Shown here: in pieces, positions 29,925-41,817 of the stretch
How positions within the stretch are numbered: position 1 is the first letter of the stretch
Layout: each line of letters begins with the position of its first letter
Assembly: GCF_004345605.1 (NCBI RefSeq)
Contig: NZ_SLVY01000001.1
Coordinates: 62,001 to 126,000 of the forward strand
Reading direction: 5' to 3'
Length of the DNA: 64,000 bases
Source of the DNA: Rhodococcus sp. SMB37
GTDB taxonomy: Bacteria; Actinomycetota; Actinomycetes; Mycobacteriales; Mycobacteriaceae
Program-made: the position numbers and the translations under genes
Notes under the pieces: model-generated
Databases searched by the model: none
What the model saw: the letters and a program-made list of their open reading frames with translations, nothing else
What the model was told of the DNA's origin: nothing

Positions 29925-30844
29925 TCGCGCCCCAGATCACGGTGCACGACATGCACATCGAGTCCGGGTTCACCGCTCAAACGACCGGCGAGGGCTTCGG
30001 TCATGGCGACACTGCGGTGCTTACCACCGGTGCAACCCACCGCGATCGTCATGTATCGCTTGCCCTCGCGCCGGTACCCGGCCGTCGTCAGTTCGAGCAT
30101 CCGCTGATAGCTGTCGAGGAATTCCGGTGCGCTCTCATGGGCCAGGACGTAGTCGCGCACCGGCGCGTCTCGGCCGGTCTGCGGACGAAGTTCGGGAACC
30201 CAGTGAGGGTTCGGGAGGAAGCGCACATCGCATACGAGGTCGGAGTCCATCGGCAGACCGTACTTGAAACCGAACGATTCGACGGTCACCTGGATGGTGT
30301 CGGAGGTCGCGTCTCCGAAGGCCGTTTCGATCTTGCGGCGCAGTTCCGGTCCGGTGAGCGCAGAGGTGTCCACCACGAGATCGGCCGCAGCCTTCACCGG
30401 AGCGAGTTGCCCGCGTTCGGCCGCGATCCCGTCGATGAGAGTGCGGTCGGCGGTATCGGCCTGCAACGGGTGACTACGGCGGACCTGCTCGAATCGCCGG
30501 ACGAGCACGGCGTCTGTGGCCTCGAGGAACAGCACCCGGGTCTGAACGGGCCGCGCAGCCAGTTCGTTGACGACCTGACCGAGATCACCTGTGAACAATC
30601 GGCTGCGCACATCCATGACGATGGCAAGACGCTCGAGCGGAGGATCGGCGCGGACCGCGAGATCGATCATCGAGATGACCAGCTGCGGCGGGAGATTGTC
30701 GGCGACGAACCACCCGAGGTCCTCGAGCGCGGTGGCCGCGGTACTCATCCCGGCCCCGGACAATCCGGTGATGATGATCACCTCGGCGCGGCGAGAGGCA
30801 CCGTTCCCACTCGACTCCATGGTGTCTCTACCCACATCCGTCAT
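29921..30844 (-). CDS. rapZ: RapZ-like nucleotide-binding protein with altered Walker A
   Basis: This 307-residue protein has an N-terminal P-loop-like domain and a conserved C-terminal domain with [15 protein letters not shown] and [10 protein letters not shown]. In E. coli RapZ controls GlmZ sRNA decay; the actinobacterial role is less clear. The Walker A is GLSGAGMS (residues 27-34): the usual Lys or Arg at position 33 is Met, which may weaken phosphate binding. Walker B-like VMDVRS is present. ATG at 30844 overlaps the uvrC stop (ATGA). Confidence 0.92.
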   Translation of the reverse strand: MTDVGRDTMESSGNGASRRAEVIIITGLSGAGMSTAATALEDLGWFVADNLPPQLVISMIDLAVRADPPLERLAIVMDVRSRLFTGDLGQVVNELAARPVQTRVLFLEATDAVLVRRFEQVRRSHPLQADTADRTLIDGIAAERGQLAPVKAAADLVVDTSALTGPELRRKIETAFGDATSDTIQVTVESFGFKYGLPMDSDLVCDVRFLPNPHWVPELRPQTGRDAPVRDYVLAHESAPEFLDSYQRMLELTTAGYRREGKRYMTIAVGCTGGKHRSVAMTEALAGRLSGEPGLDVHVVHRDLGRE

Positions 30845-33000
30845 TGCTGCGACTCCGCTCGTACTTCCGACACGCCGACGGTGCCATCATTGCCCACCGG
30901 TGTGTCTCCTGCATCCGGGTCGGGTTCCGGAGTCGAGTCGGAGGGGGACGCCGGGGCGCCGTCGGACGTCTCGCCGCGGAGTGCGTCGTGCACGGTCTGC
31001 GCGATCGCGCGGCCGATCCCCGGGACCGCCGTGATCTCCTCGACGGTGGCCTCACGCAGTTTCGCGACCGACCCGAAATGCGTCACGAGTGCCTTGCGGC
31101 GTGTATCGCCCAGACCGCGGATCCCGTCCAGCGCCGAGGCCGTCATCCGCTGCGAGCGTTTGCTGCGGTGGAAGGTGATCGCGAAACGGTGTGCCTCGTC
31201 GCGGACCCGTTGCAGCAGATACAGCGACTCGCTCGCCCGCGGCAGGATCACCGGATCGTCCTCGCCCGGCACCCACACCTCCTCGAGGCGCTTGGCGAGA
31301 CCGATCACCGCGACATCGGTGATGCCGAGGTCGTCGAGGACTTCGGCAGCCGCCGCCACCTGCGGCGCACCCCCGTCCACCACATACAGGTTCGGTGGAT
31401 ACGCGAAGCGGCGCGGCCTGCCGGTGACCGGGTCGAGCGCGGCCTCCGGGGCGGCATCGCCGCCGTCGGCACCGTCCTCACCGATCACGGCGTGTGTGGT
31501 GTCGCGGTTGTGCCGGAGGAACCGACGGCGGGTGACCTCGGCGATCGAACCGACATCGTCGGATCGTCCCTCACCGGCAGCCTCCTTGATCGCATACCGC
31601 CGATAGTCGGATTTACGGGGCAGTCCGTCTTCGAAGACCACCAGCGACGCGACGACGTCCGTGCCCTGCACATGGCTGATGTCCACGCACTCGATGCGCA
31701 GGGGCGCCGAGTCGAGGTCGAGAGCTTCCTGGATGCCCTGCAGTGCCGCCGATCGTGCCGTGAAATCGCCCGCCCGCCGCAGTTTGTGCTGGGTCAACGC
31801 CTCCTTCGCGTTGCGCAGCACCGTCTCGGCGAGTGCCTTCTTGTCGCCGCGCTGCGGTACGCGCAGCCGCACCGGTCCGCCGCGGAGCCCGGACAGCCAG
31901 CGGCTCATCTCGTCGGGGTCGGGCGGCAGCGCCGGAACGAGTACTTCGCGCGGCACGGCGCTTGCGACGCGGTCACCGTCGGCGGCGGTGGTGAGCGCGA
32001 CCTCCTCCCCGTAGAACTGGGTGAGGAACTGTTCGACGAGAAGTGACAACTCTTCGTCGCGATCGGCGTCGTCGGATCCGGACGGCCGCGCGTCGCGGTC
32101 CGCCGGGCGATCGACGACGTCGCCGGACTTCTCGACGACCCAGCCTCGCTGACCGCGAACGCGGCCGCCGCGCACGTGGAACACCTGGACGGCGACCTCG
32201 AGTTCGTCGCCCGCGAACGCGACGAGATCGGCGTCCGTGCCGTCACCGAGTACCACAGCCTGCTTCTCGAGCGCCTTCCGCAGCGCGCCGAGGTCGTCGC
32301 GCAGGCGTGCCGCGAGCTCGAAGTCGAGTTCCTCGGAGGCAGCGTGCATGCGGTTCTCGACGTCGCGGACGAGCCGGTCGGTGCGGCCGGCGAGGAAGTC
32401 GCAGAAGTCGTCGACGATCCGGCGGTGTTCGTCGGCGTCGACCCGGCCGATACAGGGGGCCGAGCACTTGTCGATGTAGCCGAGCAGGCACGGCCGCCCG
32501 ATCTGCGAGTGCCGTTTGAAGACGCCGGCCGAGCAGGTGCGGGCCGGGAACACCCGGAGCAGCAGGTCGAGGGTTTCCCGGATCGCCCACGCATGGGAGT
32601 ACGGGCCGAAGTAGCGCACGCCCTTGCGTCGGGGACCGCGATAGACGAACAGACGCGGGAACTTCTCCCCCACGCTGACGGCGAGCATCGGATAGGTCTT
32701 GTCGTCGCGGTACCGCACGTTGAAGCGTGGGTCGAATTCCTTGATCCAGTTGTACTCGAGCTGCAGCGCCTCGACTTCGGTGCGCACCACCGTCCACTCG
32801 ACGCTGCCGGCGGTGGTGACCATCTGCCGGGTGCGCGGGTGCAACGAGGAGACGTCGGCGAAGTACGAGTTCAATCGTGAACGCAGGCTCTTGGCCTTGC
32901 CGACATAGATGACGCGGCCGTGTGGGTCGCGGAATTTGTACACCCCCGGCTCCGTGGGAACGGTGCCGGGGGCGGGGCGGTATGTCGAGGGGTCGGGCAC
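30841..33000 (-). CDS. uvrC: UvrC, excinuclease ABC subunit C
   Basis: This 719-residue nuclease subunit makes both incisions in nucleotide excision repair. The N-terminal GIY-YIG domain contains [24 protein letters not shown] (UvrB-binding) region follows near residues 215-250, then the RNase H-like domain with [17 protein letters not shown] and [11 protein letters not shown], and tandem helix-hairpin-helix motifs ([37 protein letters not shown]). The last 35 residues are an acidic, Pro-rich tail. GTG at 33000 gives the usual start [15 protein letters not shown]; longer frames upstream lack similarity. Confidence 0.97.
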   Translation of the reverse strand: MPDPSTYRPAPGTVPTEPGVYKFRDPHGRVIYVGKAKSLRSRLNSYFADVSSLHPRTRQMVTTAGSVEWTVVRTEVEALQLEYNWIKEFDPRFNVRYRDDKTYPMLAVSVGEKFPRLFVYRGPRRKGVRYFGPYSHAWAIRETLDLLLRVFPARTCSAGVFKRHSQIGRPCLLGYIDKCSAPCIGRVDADEHRRIVDDFCDFLAGRTDRLVRDVENRMHAASEELDFELAARLRDDLGALRKALEKQAVVLGDGTDADLVAFAGDELEVAVQVFHVRGGRVRGQRGWVVEKSGDVVDRPADRDARPSGSDDADRDEELSLLVEQFLTQFYGEEVALTTAADGDRVASAVPREVLVPALPPDPDEMSRWLSGLRGGPVRLRVPQRGDKKALAETVLRNAKEALTQHKLRRAGDFTARSAALQGIQEALDLDSAPLRIECVDISHVQGTDVVASLVVFEDGLPRKSDYRRYAIKEAAGEGRSDDVGSIAEVTRRRFLRHNRDTTHAVIGEDGADGGDAAPEAALDPVTGRPRRFAYPPNLYVVDGGAPQVAAAAEVLDDLGITDVAVIGLAKRLEEVWVPGEDDPVILPRASESLYLLQRVRDEAHRFAITFHRSKRSQRMTASALDGIRGLGDTRRKALVTHFGSVAKLREATVEEITAVPGIGRAIAQTVHDALRGETSDGAPASPSDSTPEPDPDAGDTPVGNDGTVGVSEVRAESQQ

Positions 33001-33010
33001 GACGTCCAGG

Positions 33011-35213
<2,203 letters not shown>

Positions 35214-35287
35214 TTGCCCTGACTCCAAATCTTCTAGTCGGACGACTCGTGCTTCGCGTCCACTGTCCTGTTCCACAGTACGACCTC

Positions 35288-35893
35288 TCACCGAGCGTTC
35301 TGCAGTCGCTCCACGTACTTTGCGATCACGTCGACCTCGAGGTTGACGGTGGTACCTGCCTCTGCGCCACCGAGTGTGGTCAGCGACAACGTCGTCGGGA
35401 TCAACGAGATCTCGAACCATTCGTCGCCGGGCTCGCCGCCGAGCGCCGACACCGTCAGCGACACACCGTCGACAGTGATCGAGCCCTTCTCGACGACATA
35501 CCGGGCGATGCTCGCGGGCAACGAAATCCGGACCACCGTCCAGTTCTCGGACGGCGTACGGGAGAGCACGGAGCCGGTGCCGTCGACGTGCCCCTGAACG
35601 ATGTGACCGCCGAGCCGACTGTTCACCGCAGCGGCGCGTTCGAGGTTGACGCGGCTGCCCGCAGTCAGATCCTCGAGACTCGAGCGGTTCAGTGTCTCCT
35701 GCATCACGTCCGCGGTGAACGAGTCGGTGTCGACCACGTCGACGACGGTGAGGCACACCCCGTTGACTGCGATCGAGTCGCCATGTTTGGCGTCGGTGGT
35801 CACCACCGGTCCCCGTACCGTGAAGCGAGCGGCATCCGCGAGGTCTTCGCGCGCCACGATCTCACCCAGTTCTTCCACGATGCCGGTGAACAC
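35288..35893 (-). CDS. ribE: Riboflavin synthase
   Basis: This 201-residue enzyme dismutates two lumazines to riboflavin. It has two lumazine-binding repeats: [11 protein letters not shown] at the start, with [11 protein letters not shown], and a second half beginning near 97 with [13 protein letters not shown] and [14 protein letters not shown] at 35893 is preferred because AAGGAG lies exactly six bases upstream; an in-frame GTG at 35908 would place the ribosome binding site inside the gene. It follows ribD by 37 bases. Confidence 0.95.
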   Translation of the reverse strand: MFTGIVEELGEIVAREDLADAARFTVRGPVVTTDAKHGDSIAVNGVCLTVVDVVDTDSFTADVMQETLNRSSLEDLTAGSRVNLERAAAVNSRLGGHIVQGHVDGTGSVLSRTPSENWTVVRISLPASIARYVVEKGSITVDGVSLTVSALGGEPGDEWFEISLIPTTLSLTTLGGAEAGTTVNLEVDVIAKYVERLQNAR

Positions 35894-35930
35894 GTTCGGC
35901 TCCTTCACTCCCGGCCAGGGACCGGGCTCA

Positions 35931-36947
35931 TCAGTCCCGTTCCGGGACCAGGGTCATCAGGACATCAGCGCCGACGGTCTCGATACGCTCCCGACGAAAC
36001 CGTAGCGCCTCGGCGATCGTCGCGACGCCCGCGTCCTGCACGGCGGCACTTCCCGCCCCGAGCACGACGGGCGCGATGTACGCCTGGACACGGTCGACGC
36101 GACCGGCAGCGAGGAACGCCCCGGCCAGACGTGGACCACCCTCGACGAGCACATCAGGGTGGTCGGTGAGCGCCTCCAGGACCTCGTCGATGTCGTGAGT
36201 GCGCAGAACGAGGGTGGGTGCGCTGTCGTCGAGCACCCGCGCATCGGTGGGGATGTCGCTCAGCCCCACCACCACCCGCAAGGGCTGATGCGGTGCAAGC
36301 TCTCCGTCCGGCAGGCGCGCGGTCAGCCACGGGTCGTCGGCGAGGACGGTGCCTGTGCCCACAACGATCGCGTCGAGCCGGCTGCGCTCGTCGTGCACCC
36401 GTGTGCGGGCGTCCGGGCCTGAGATCCACTGGCTGGTGCCGTCGGCGGCCGCGCTGCGCCCGTCGAGCCCCGCCGCGTATTTCCAGGTCACGTGCGGCCG
36501 GCCGGTGCGTTGCCGGTGCAGCCACGCACGCAGCGTGCCGTGCGCCACGGCGTCGGCGCCGAGACCTTCGTGGACCGCGATGCCGGCAGCGCGCAGGGTC
36601 GCCGCACCGCCTTCGGCAACCGGGTTGGGATCGGCGATCGCGTAATGAACGGTCGCAATTCCGGCCTCGATCAAGGCGTGCGCGCACGGCCCCGTGCGAC
36701 CGGTGTGGTTACAGGGTTCGAGGGTGACGACAGCGGTGCCACCGCGCGCCCGTTCCCCGGCGGCCGCGAGTGCACGCACTTCGGCGTGCGGACCGCCGGG
36801 GGGCGCGGTGGCACCGACCCCGGCGATACGACCGTCCACGTCGAGAATTGCCGCACCCACCGGCGGGTTGGGGCTCGTCGTCCCACGAACGGCTTCCGCG
36901 GCGTCGAGCGCGAACTGCAGCGCTTCGGCGAGTTCCGGTGCGGTCAC
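35931..36947 (-). CDS. ribD: Bifunctional riboflavin deaminase/reductase
   Basis: This 338-residue enzyme carries out two early steps of riboflavin synthesis. The N-terminal cytidine-deaminase-like domain (about 1-145) has the zinc motifs PHAEVRAL and [11 protein letters not shown]. The C-terminal reductase domain has [23 protein letters not shown] and [17 protein letters not shown] at 36947 overlaps the rpe stop (GTGA), so rpe, ribD and the downstream rib genes are likely cotranscribed. Confidence 0.95.
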   Translation of the reverse strand: MTAPELAEALQFALDAAEAVRGTTSPNPPVGAAILDVDGRIAGVGATAPPGGPHAEVRALAAAGERARGGTAVVTLEPCNHTGRTGPCAHALIEAGIATVHYAIADPNPVAEGGAATLRAAGIAVHEGLGADAVAHGTLRAWLHRQRTGRPHVTWKYAAGLDGRSAAADGTSQWISGPDARTRVHDERSRLDAIVVGTGTVLADDPWLTARLPDGELAPHQPLRVVVGLSDIPTDARVLDDSAPTLVLRTHDIDEVLEALTDHPDVLVEGGPRLAGAFLAAGRVDRVQAYIAPVVLGAGSAAVQDAGVATIAEALRFRRERIETVGADVLMTLVPERD

Positions 36948-37627
36948 GGCGCGAGGGTCAGGTGCGCCGAGGCCTTCGCGGCCTGCGCACGCAACTTGCG
37001 TACCGCTTCGCCCGGGTCCTCCGCGCCGTAGACCGCGGAGCCGGCTACGAAGCAATCGACACCGGCTTCGGCGGCGGCCTCGATGGTGTCCGCATTGATC
37101 CCACCGTCGATCTCGACGACCAGGCGAAGCTCGCCGGAATCCACCAGCCGCCGCACCGCGCGGGCCTTGCCGAGCACGTCGGGGATGAACGACTGGCCAC
37201 CGAATCCCGGTTCGACACTCATCACGAGGAGCGTGTCGAATTCCTTCAGGAGTTCGAGGTACGGCTCGATGGGGGTGCCGGGCTTGACGGACAGTCCCGC
37301 CTTTCCACCTGCTGCACGGATATCCCGCGCGACGGCGACAGGGTCGTCGGTGGCCTCGGCATGGAACGTGACGTTGTACGCGCCTGCCTCCGCGTACGGC
37401 GGCGCCCACCTGCCCGGATCTTCGATCATCAGGTGGCAGTCGAGGGGAATCTCGGTCGCTTTCAGCAGTGACTGCACGATCGGCAGGCCGAGAGTCAGGT
37501 TCGGCACGAAATGCGCGTCCATGACGTCGACATGCAGCCAGTCGGCGCCGGCGACGGCCTGGGCCTCGTCGGCAAGGCGTGCGAAATCCGCGGACAGAAT
37601 GGAGGGGGCAATCATCGGGTGGGCCAC
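36944..37627 (-). CDS. rpe: Ribulose-phosphate 3-epimerase
   Basis: This 227-residue TIM-barrel enzyme interconverts ribulose and xylulose 5-phosphates. Metal and catalytic motifs are [41 protein letters not shown] and [13 protein letters not shown] at 37627 is preferred; a -10 TAGACT sits eight bases upstream, so the leader is two bases at most. In M. tuberculosis rpe is preceded by rsmB, whereas here the preceding region is the 10.4-kb accessory block. Confidence 0.95.
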   Translation of the reverse strand: MAHPMIAPSILSADFARLADEAQAVAGADWLHVDVMDAHFVPNLTLGLPIVQSLLKATEIPLDCHLMIEDPGRWAPPYAEAGAYNVTFHAEATDDPVAVARDIRAAGGKAGLSVKPGTPIEPYLELLKEFDTLLVMSVEPGFGGQSFIPDVLGKARAVRRLVDSGELRLVVEIDGGINADTIEAAAEAGVDCFVAGSAVYGAEDPGEAVRKLRAQAAKASAHLTLAP

Positions 37628-37635
37628 GTCAGCCG

Positions 37636-37641
37636 AGTCTA
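37636..37641 (-). promoter_or_regulatory. -10 hexamer of rpe
   Basis: TAGACT on the minus strand is eight bases from GTG 37627. It marks a separate promoter for the rpe-rib operon at the edge of the accessory block. Confidence 0.4.
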
Positions 37642-37882
37642 GTGCGCGCGGTGATGTCCGTGTCAGTGCGGGCAACACACCGAACCGGGGACTTTCTGCC
37701 CTGGTCAGCGTGCCGACGGAATGGTTCGCTGGAGGAACGTCACGGCACTGTGCCCGCTACTACGGGTAATCCGCCGAACTCGGCGAGGTGCCATGGGTCC
37801 TTGTCACCGCGCCTCTCGGTCGCGGTCGCCTCAGCGCCGCAGGGGGGTGCTCCGGTGATCGCGACCGCGGCGCTGTCGCGGT

Positions 37883-38380
37883 TCAGGCCGGCACGTCGGT
37901 GGGCTGTGCGCGCCCCAATCCCATCGCACGGGTGGCCTGCACCAAGGAGCGGGCCGCTCGTGCGGCGAACGAATCCGACACCGGAATCCGCACCGGACGT
38001 ATCCGGCCGTTGTGGATCGCCGTGAACCGCCAGCCATCCACGGTTCGAACTGCAACGATGGTGTTCCGGGTCAGTCGCCGTTTCGGTGGTTGCGAACGCC
38101 AGGCAACAACGACCGAACCGGTGCCGTACAACAGCGCAACATCGTCACCGAGGTGACGTATCGAGTCGATCTCCCCGACCAGGGCGCTACCGAACAGCAC
38201 ACCTCGGAACAGCGCGTCGTGGGATTCGACCACCGACCCGCGCCCGAGGATTCGGGTGCCGTCGAACGAGACATAGTCGCAATCCTCGGTGAAGCACGCA
38301 CCGTAGGCCTCGGCGTCGCCGTCGGTCCACGCTCGGCACATCCGATCGAACAGACCCCTGAGCTGAGCATCATCGGTCAT
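37883..38380 (-). CDS. NTF2-like (SgcJ/DUF4440-type) protein
   Basis: This 165-residue protein has the cone-shaped NTF2-like fold pattern. It begins LRGLFDRMCRAWTDGDAEAY and continues CFTEDCDYVSFDGTRILGRG, and ends its core with VDGWRFTAIHNGRIRP. Such proteins bind small hydrophobic ligands or act as isomerase-like enzymes; the substrate is unknown. Its ATG at 38380 lies inside the end of the MarR gene (11-base overlap), so the two are cotranscribed and the regulator likely controls it. Confidence 0.83.
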   Translation of the reverse strand: MTDDAQLRGLFDRMCRAWTDGDAEAYGACFTEDCDYVSFDGTRILGRGSVVESHDALFRGVLFGSALVGEIDSIRHLGDDVALLYGTGSVVVAWRSQPPKRRLTRNTIVAVRTVDGWRFTAIHNGRIRPVRIPVSDSFAARAARSLVQATRAMGLGRAQPTDVPA

Positions 38381-38909
38381 GATCTTTCTCCTTTGCTCTC
38401 GATATCGCCTCTGCGCGCATGATCACGACCCGCCGGTACGAGAAATCGATGCTGCGGGAGATGAACTCGGCAATAGCGGCGAGTTCGTGATCGTCGAATC
38501 CCGCGACCAGGCCGGCAGCGTCGTCTCGGATGCTGCCGAACACCTCGGCGATCTCGGGTGAGGCATCGAACACCGGACGCAAGATCTGCTTGCGCCCGTC
38601 ACGAGGGTCGGGCTCACGGGTCAGGTGCCCTCCCTTCTCCAGGCGCGCGACGACCCCGGTGACCGCGCCAGTGGTCAACCCTGTGATTGCCGCCAACTCG
38701 CTGCCGGTCATCGCCCCCCTCTCGTACAGCAGATCGAGGCACTTGTGGTCGGCGGGACCGAGTCCGAGCCGTTCGGCGACGGCGTGATGAAACAGGACAG
38801 TGGCAGTGCTCAACCGACGGGAGAGATCACTCGTGACCACGTCCGCCAGATCGCCGCGGCCCTCCCACATCGACCCGTTCACATCTCCCCTTCCGATTTC
38901 ACTTAGCAT
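38370..38909 (-). CDS. MarR-family transcriptional regulator
   Basis: This 179-residue regulator has a winged helix-turn-helix with GAMTGSELAAITGLTTGAVT (about 65-84) and the wing LTREPDPRDGRKQILRPV. MarR proteins are dimers that release DNA on binding small aromatic ligands. The start ATG at 38909 lies in the centre of a perfect inverted repeat, implying autorepression. It is divergent from the SDR gene at 39008, a second possible target. Confidence 0.9.
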   Translation of the reverse strand: MLSEIGRGDVNGSMWEGRGDLADVVTSDLSRRLSTATVLFHHAVAERLGLGPADHKCLDLLYERGAMTGSELAAITGLTTGAVTGVVARLEKGGHLTREPDPRDGRKQILRPVFDASPEIAEVFGSIRDDAAGLVAGFDDHELAAIAEFISRSIDFSYRRVVIMRAEAISRAKEKDHDR

Positions 38910-38914
38910 CTAAG
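38902..38914. promoter_or_regulatory. Inverted repeat over the marR-type start codon
   Basis: CTTAG-CAT-CTAAG is a perfect inverted repeat whose three central bases are the start codon of the MarR gene read on the other strand. It is a probable operator for the MarR regulator, 94 bases from the divergent SDR gene. Confidence 0.5.
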
Positions 38915-39007
38915 CTACTTGGTAAATGTGTTTGCGACAAGGGCGAATGTCTTCCGGGAGCGCCAGGGTGCGCCCATACTCGAACGCAACCGACGAAGGA
39001 GGCACCG

Positions 39008-39856
39008 ATGGGCGCTCCAGATTCGACATCCCTGTCCGGCCGAACCATGATCATGTCCGGAGGCAGCCGAGGGATCGGCCTCGCCATCGCGCTGCGCGCC
39101 GCGCGCGACGGCGCCAACATCACATTGATCGCCAAGACCGACACCCCGAATCCGAAGCTTCCGGGCACCATCCATACCGCCGCCGCAGAACTCGAGCGGG
39201 CGGGCGGGCAGGTGCTGCCGTTCGTCGGCGACATCCGAGACGACGACGCCGTGGCCGTTGCTGTCCAGCAGACGGTCGCACGGTTCGGCGGAATCGACAT
39301 GGTCGTGAACAATGCCTCCGCGATCGACCTGTCCCCCACTCCCGATATCGCCATGAAGAAGTACGACCTCATGCAGGACATCAACTGCCGCGGCACGTTC
39401 CTGCTGTCCAAGTTGTCGATTCCGGCGCTGCGCGACTCCGCGAAGGCCGGGCGCAACCCGCACATCCTCACGTTGTCTCCACCGCTGAACCTCTCACCCA
39501 AGTGGGCCGGCGGCCATCTTGCCTACACAATGGCCAAATACGGGATGAGTTTGACGACACTCGGACTCGCCGAGGAACTGAGGAGCGACGGCATCGGGGT
39601 CAACTCGTTGTGGCCGCGCACAACCATCGCCACCGCTGCGGTGCGCAATCTTCTCGGCGGTGAAGACATGGTGAATTCGTCACGGACACCGGACATCTAC
39701 GCCGACGCCGCGCACGTGGTTCTCACGTCGCCGGGTCGCGAGGCGACCGGCAACTTCTACATCGACGACGAGGTACTCGCGGGTGCCGGGGTCACCGACC
39801 TCGACCAGTACCGGGCGGGCGACGGAGAGTTGCAGCTCGACCTGTTCCTCGACTGA
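39008..39856 (+). CDS. Short-chain dehydrogenase/reductase (HSDL2-like)
   Basis: This 282-residue NAD(P)-dependent SDR has the cofactor motif SGGSRGIGLAIAL, the structural VVNNASAI and the active-site YTMAKYG (Tyr-X3-Lys). The segment IAKTDTPNPKLPGTIHTAA is characteristic of the HSDL2-like SDR group, often linked to fatty acid metabolism. ATG at 39008 has GGAGG seven bases upstream. It is divergent from the MarR regulator. Confidence 0.9.
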   Translation: MGAPDSTSLSGRTMIMSGGSRGIGLAIALRAARDGANITLIAKTDTPNPKLPGTIHTAAAELERAGGQVLPFVGDIRDDDAVAVAVQQTVARFGGIDMVVNNASAIDLSPTPDIAMKKYDLMQDINCRGTFLLSKLSIPALRDSAKAGRNPHILTLSPPLNLSPKWAGGHLAYTMAKYGMSLTTLGLAEELRSDGIGVNSLWPRTTIATAAVRNLLGGEDMVNSSRTPDIYADAAHVVLTSPGREATGNFYIDDEVLAGAGVTDLDQYRAGDGELQLDLFLD

Positions 39857-39893
39857 CCACGCGTCGACTTCCGGGACTTTCCTCCGTTCACAC

Positions 39894-39926
39894 GGGTTTC
39901 CTCAGGTCGTCGAAGTGCGGAAACCC
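39894..39926. terminator. Possible bidirectional hairpin
   Basis: GGGTTTCC at 39894-39901 pairs perfectly with 39919-39926 around a 17-base loop, between the converging SDR and thioesterase genes. The loop is large, so the call is tentative. Confidence 0.35.
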
Positions 39927-39952
39927 ACAGACATGGGCGAAAGTTCGAGCAC

Positions 39953-40807
39953 TCAGGGACGCGGAGTCGCACCCGCCCGAAAGACCCGGATGAAACATTC
40001 GTACGACGTCGACGCCACCACACGACCCGACATGTCGAAGAACCGGCCAGTTACGCCGGCCCGGTCCCCCGCCTGCACACCGCATTCGGTGACGTAGAGC
40101 AGCCAGTCATCGAATCGGACCGGACCGTGGAAGGAGATGTTCGCCTCTATCGCGGCGATGACCATTCGCCCGTGGCCCCAGCACAATCCACGGCTGGTGA
40201 GCACCGAGTCGAACACTGTCATGTCGGAGGCGTACGCGAGTGCCGAGTACTGCATCGCCGGATCGTCCGGCAACGCTGCCACAGGTCTGAACCACGCTTG
40301 TGCGAACATCGCGCGTTGTCCGCGAGCGAAGTGTTCCCACGGCGATGGAGCCGCGTAGCGGACGTCGAACAGCTCTGCGGCGGCACCGAACTCTGCGGGA
40401 CGAGTCCCGTCGCCGAACACGTCGAACGCGTTGGGCAACAACTCTGCAGGGGCCACCTCAGGCATCGCTGATCCGTCGACGTACTCACCGGACGGACGCT
40501 GAGTGGACACGGAGCAGGTAAAGATCGGAGTATCCCGCTGCGCCGCTGTGACCGCCCACCGATTCAACCGTGTGCCCACGTGAACCGGGTTGACGATGTA
40601 GTCGATCGGCTTGCCCGCCTCCCCCTGCGCGACGAAAGCAGCCTGCACTGAACGCACCTCGTCCCCCGGCTCCGCGCACTGAGCTGTCGCGGCGACGGAC
40701 TGTGCGAGTAGTTGCCCTCCGAAGATACGCAGACCACCCGACGTCGATGCGCCTCGAAATCGGTGAGTGCCGTCGCGTTCGACCCGAAGCGGCGCCGTCG
40801 AAATCAC
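39953..40807 (-). CDS. Acyl-CoA thioesterase II (TesB-like, double hotdog)
   Basis: This 284-residue protein has two tandem hotdog domains. The first contains the TesB-type GGLRIFGGQLLAQSVAA near residue 24 and the second LCWGHGRMVIAAIEANISFH. Such enzymes hydrolyse medium or long acyl-CoAs. GTG at 40807 overlaps the stop of the kinase gene upstream (GTGA), an unusual coupling of a sugar-phosphate kinase and a thioesterase. Confidence 0.88.
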   Translation of the reverse strand: MISTAPLRVERDGTHRFRGASTSGGLRIFGGQLLAQSVAATAQCAEPGDEVRSVQAAFVAQGEAGKPIDYIVNPVHVGTRLNRWAVTAAQRDTPIFTCSVSTQRPSGEYVDGSAMPEVAPAELLPNAFDVFGDGTRPAEFGAAAELFDVRYAAPSPWEHFARGQRAMFAQAWFRPVAALPDDPAMQYSALAYASDMTVFDSVLTSRGLCWGHGRMVIAAIEANISFHGPVRFDDWLLYVTECGVQAGDRAGVTGRFFDMSGRVVASTSYECFIRVFRAGATPRP

Positions 40808-41733
40808 AGACCGCGGGCGAGCGCGTCGAAACGATCGATGTCTTCGCGGCGGCAGACGTGGCTGCCTGCCGTCAGCAAGGCGGCGGAGCCGCAGGCGATT
40901 CCCAGCGCCAATGCGTCACGGAGCGGCCGGTCCTGCAACAATCCCACGACGAGCCCGGCGACCATGCTGTCACCGGCACCGACCGCGCTGCGCACCTCGA
41001 CGTCGAGGGCAGACACCTGCACGGCCTCGGCGGCGGTGACCATGATGGCTCCGTCGGCGCCGAGCGACACCACGACGATCTCCGCGACACCACGGTCGAC
41101 GAGCTCGCGGGCCGCGGCGATCCGGTCGTCCGACGTAGGGAGGTCATGACCGACCCATTCGCACAGTTCGTCCAACGACGGTTTGACGAGGAAAACCCCC
41201 GACTCGATGCTCGTGAGTGCGTCGCCCGAAGAATCGAGGACGAACCGCGCACCGGCGTCGCGGGCGGCGTCGGCGATACGCCGGACGAACGTGCCGGGGA
41301 CCCCCGGTGGGAAGCTGCCGCTGGCGACGACATATTTCGCATCCTGGGCCACCTCTGTCAGCGTAGCGAGACACTGTTCCTGTTCCTCGGCGGTCAGGTC
41401 GGGGCCGGGAGTGACGAACCGGAACTCGAGCCCACTCGTGCGGTCGATCGCCGTGAAGCATTCCCGGGTGTCGTCGACGATGGGCACGATGTGTTCTTCG
41501 ACATCGTCGTCGTCGAGCAACCCGCTCATCTGTTCGCCGCGCGCACCCCCGGCCGGGTACACCGCTGCGGCCGACGCACCGAGCACGCGCGCGACCTTCG
41601 CGACATTCACCCCGCCCCCGCCGGCGTCGTAGAACGGCTCGTCGCACCGGAGTTTGCGGGTGTGCACCACGTGGTCTGTGAATGTGGTGACATCGAGGGC
41701 AGGGTTCATTGTCAGCGTGACGATGTCGGGCAT
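40804..41733 (-). CDS. pfkB: 6-phosphofructokinase II-type sugar kinase (PfkB family)
   Basis: This 309-residue ribokinase-family enzyme closely resembles E. coli Pfk-2 in recalled motifs: IVTLTMNPALD at the start, KLRCDEPFYDAGGGGVNVAK, VLDSSGDAL, LVKPSLDEL and the catalytic VGAGDSMVAGL. The expected reaction is phosphorylation of fructose 6-phosphate; a tagatose 6-phosphate or 1-phosphofructokinase role is the main alternative. There is no fru PTS gene in this window, which argues against FruK. ATG at 41733 starts it. Confidence 0.85.
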   Translation of the reverse strand: MPDIVTLTMNPALDVTTFTDHVVHTRKLRCDEPFYDAGGGGVNVAKVARVLGASAAAVYPAGGARGEQMSGLLDDDDVEEHIVPIVDDTRECFTAIDRTSGLEFRFVTPGPDLTAEEQEQCLATLTEVAQDAKYVVASGSFPPGVPGTFVRRIADAARDAGARFVLDSSGDALTSIESGVFLVKPSLDELCEWVGHDLPTSDDRIAAARELVDRGVAEIVVVSLGADGAIMVTAAEAVQVSALDVEVRSAVGAGDSMVAGLVVGLLQDRPLRDALALGIACGSAALLTAGSHVCRREDIDRFDALARGL

Positions 41734-41817
41734 ATGCGAACCCTATGGCCAGAGGTGCCACACGTCGACTCACATCCTGGGAGACGGCGCCTACAGCAGC
41801 GACGCTCGTACTATTGA

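Noticed and set aside
35214-35287. FMN riboswitch in the riboflavin gene cluster
   Set aside because: The gaps before ribBA (74 bases) and ribE (37 bases) are too short for the RFN element and show none of its conserved boxes.
37679-37882. Integration site (tRNA end, att repeat or transposase remnant) at the left edge of the accessory block
   Set aside because: No tRNA, integrase or flanking direct repeat was found. A loose 8-bp inverted repeat (37833-37874) has a 26-base loop and no supporting context.
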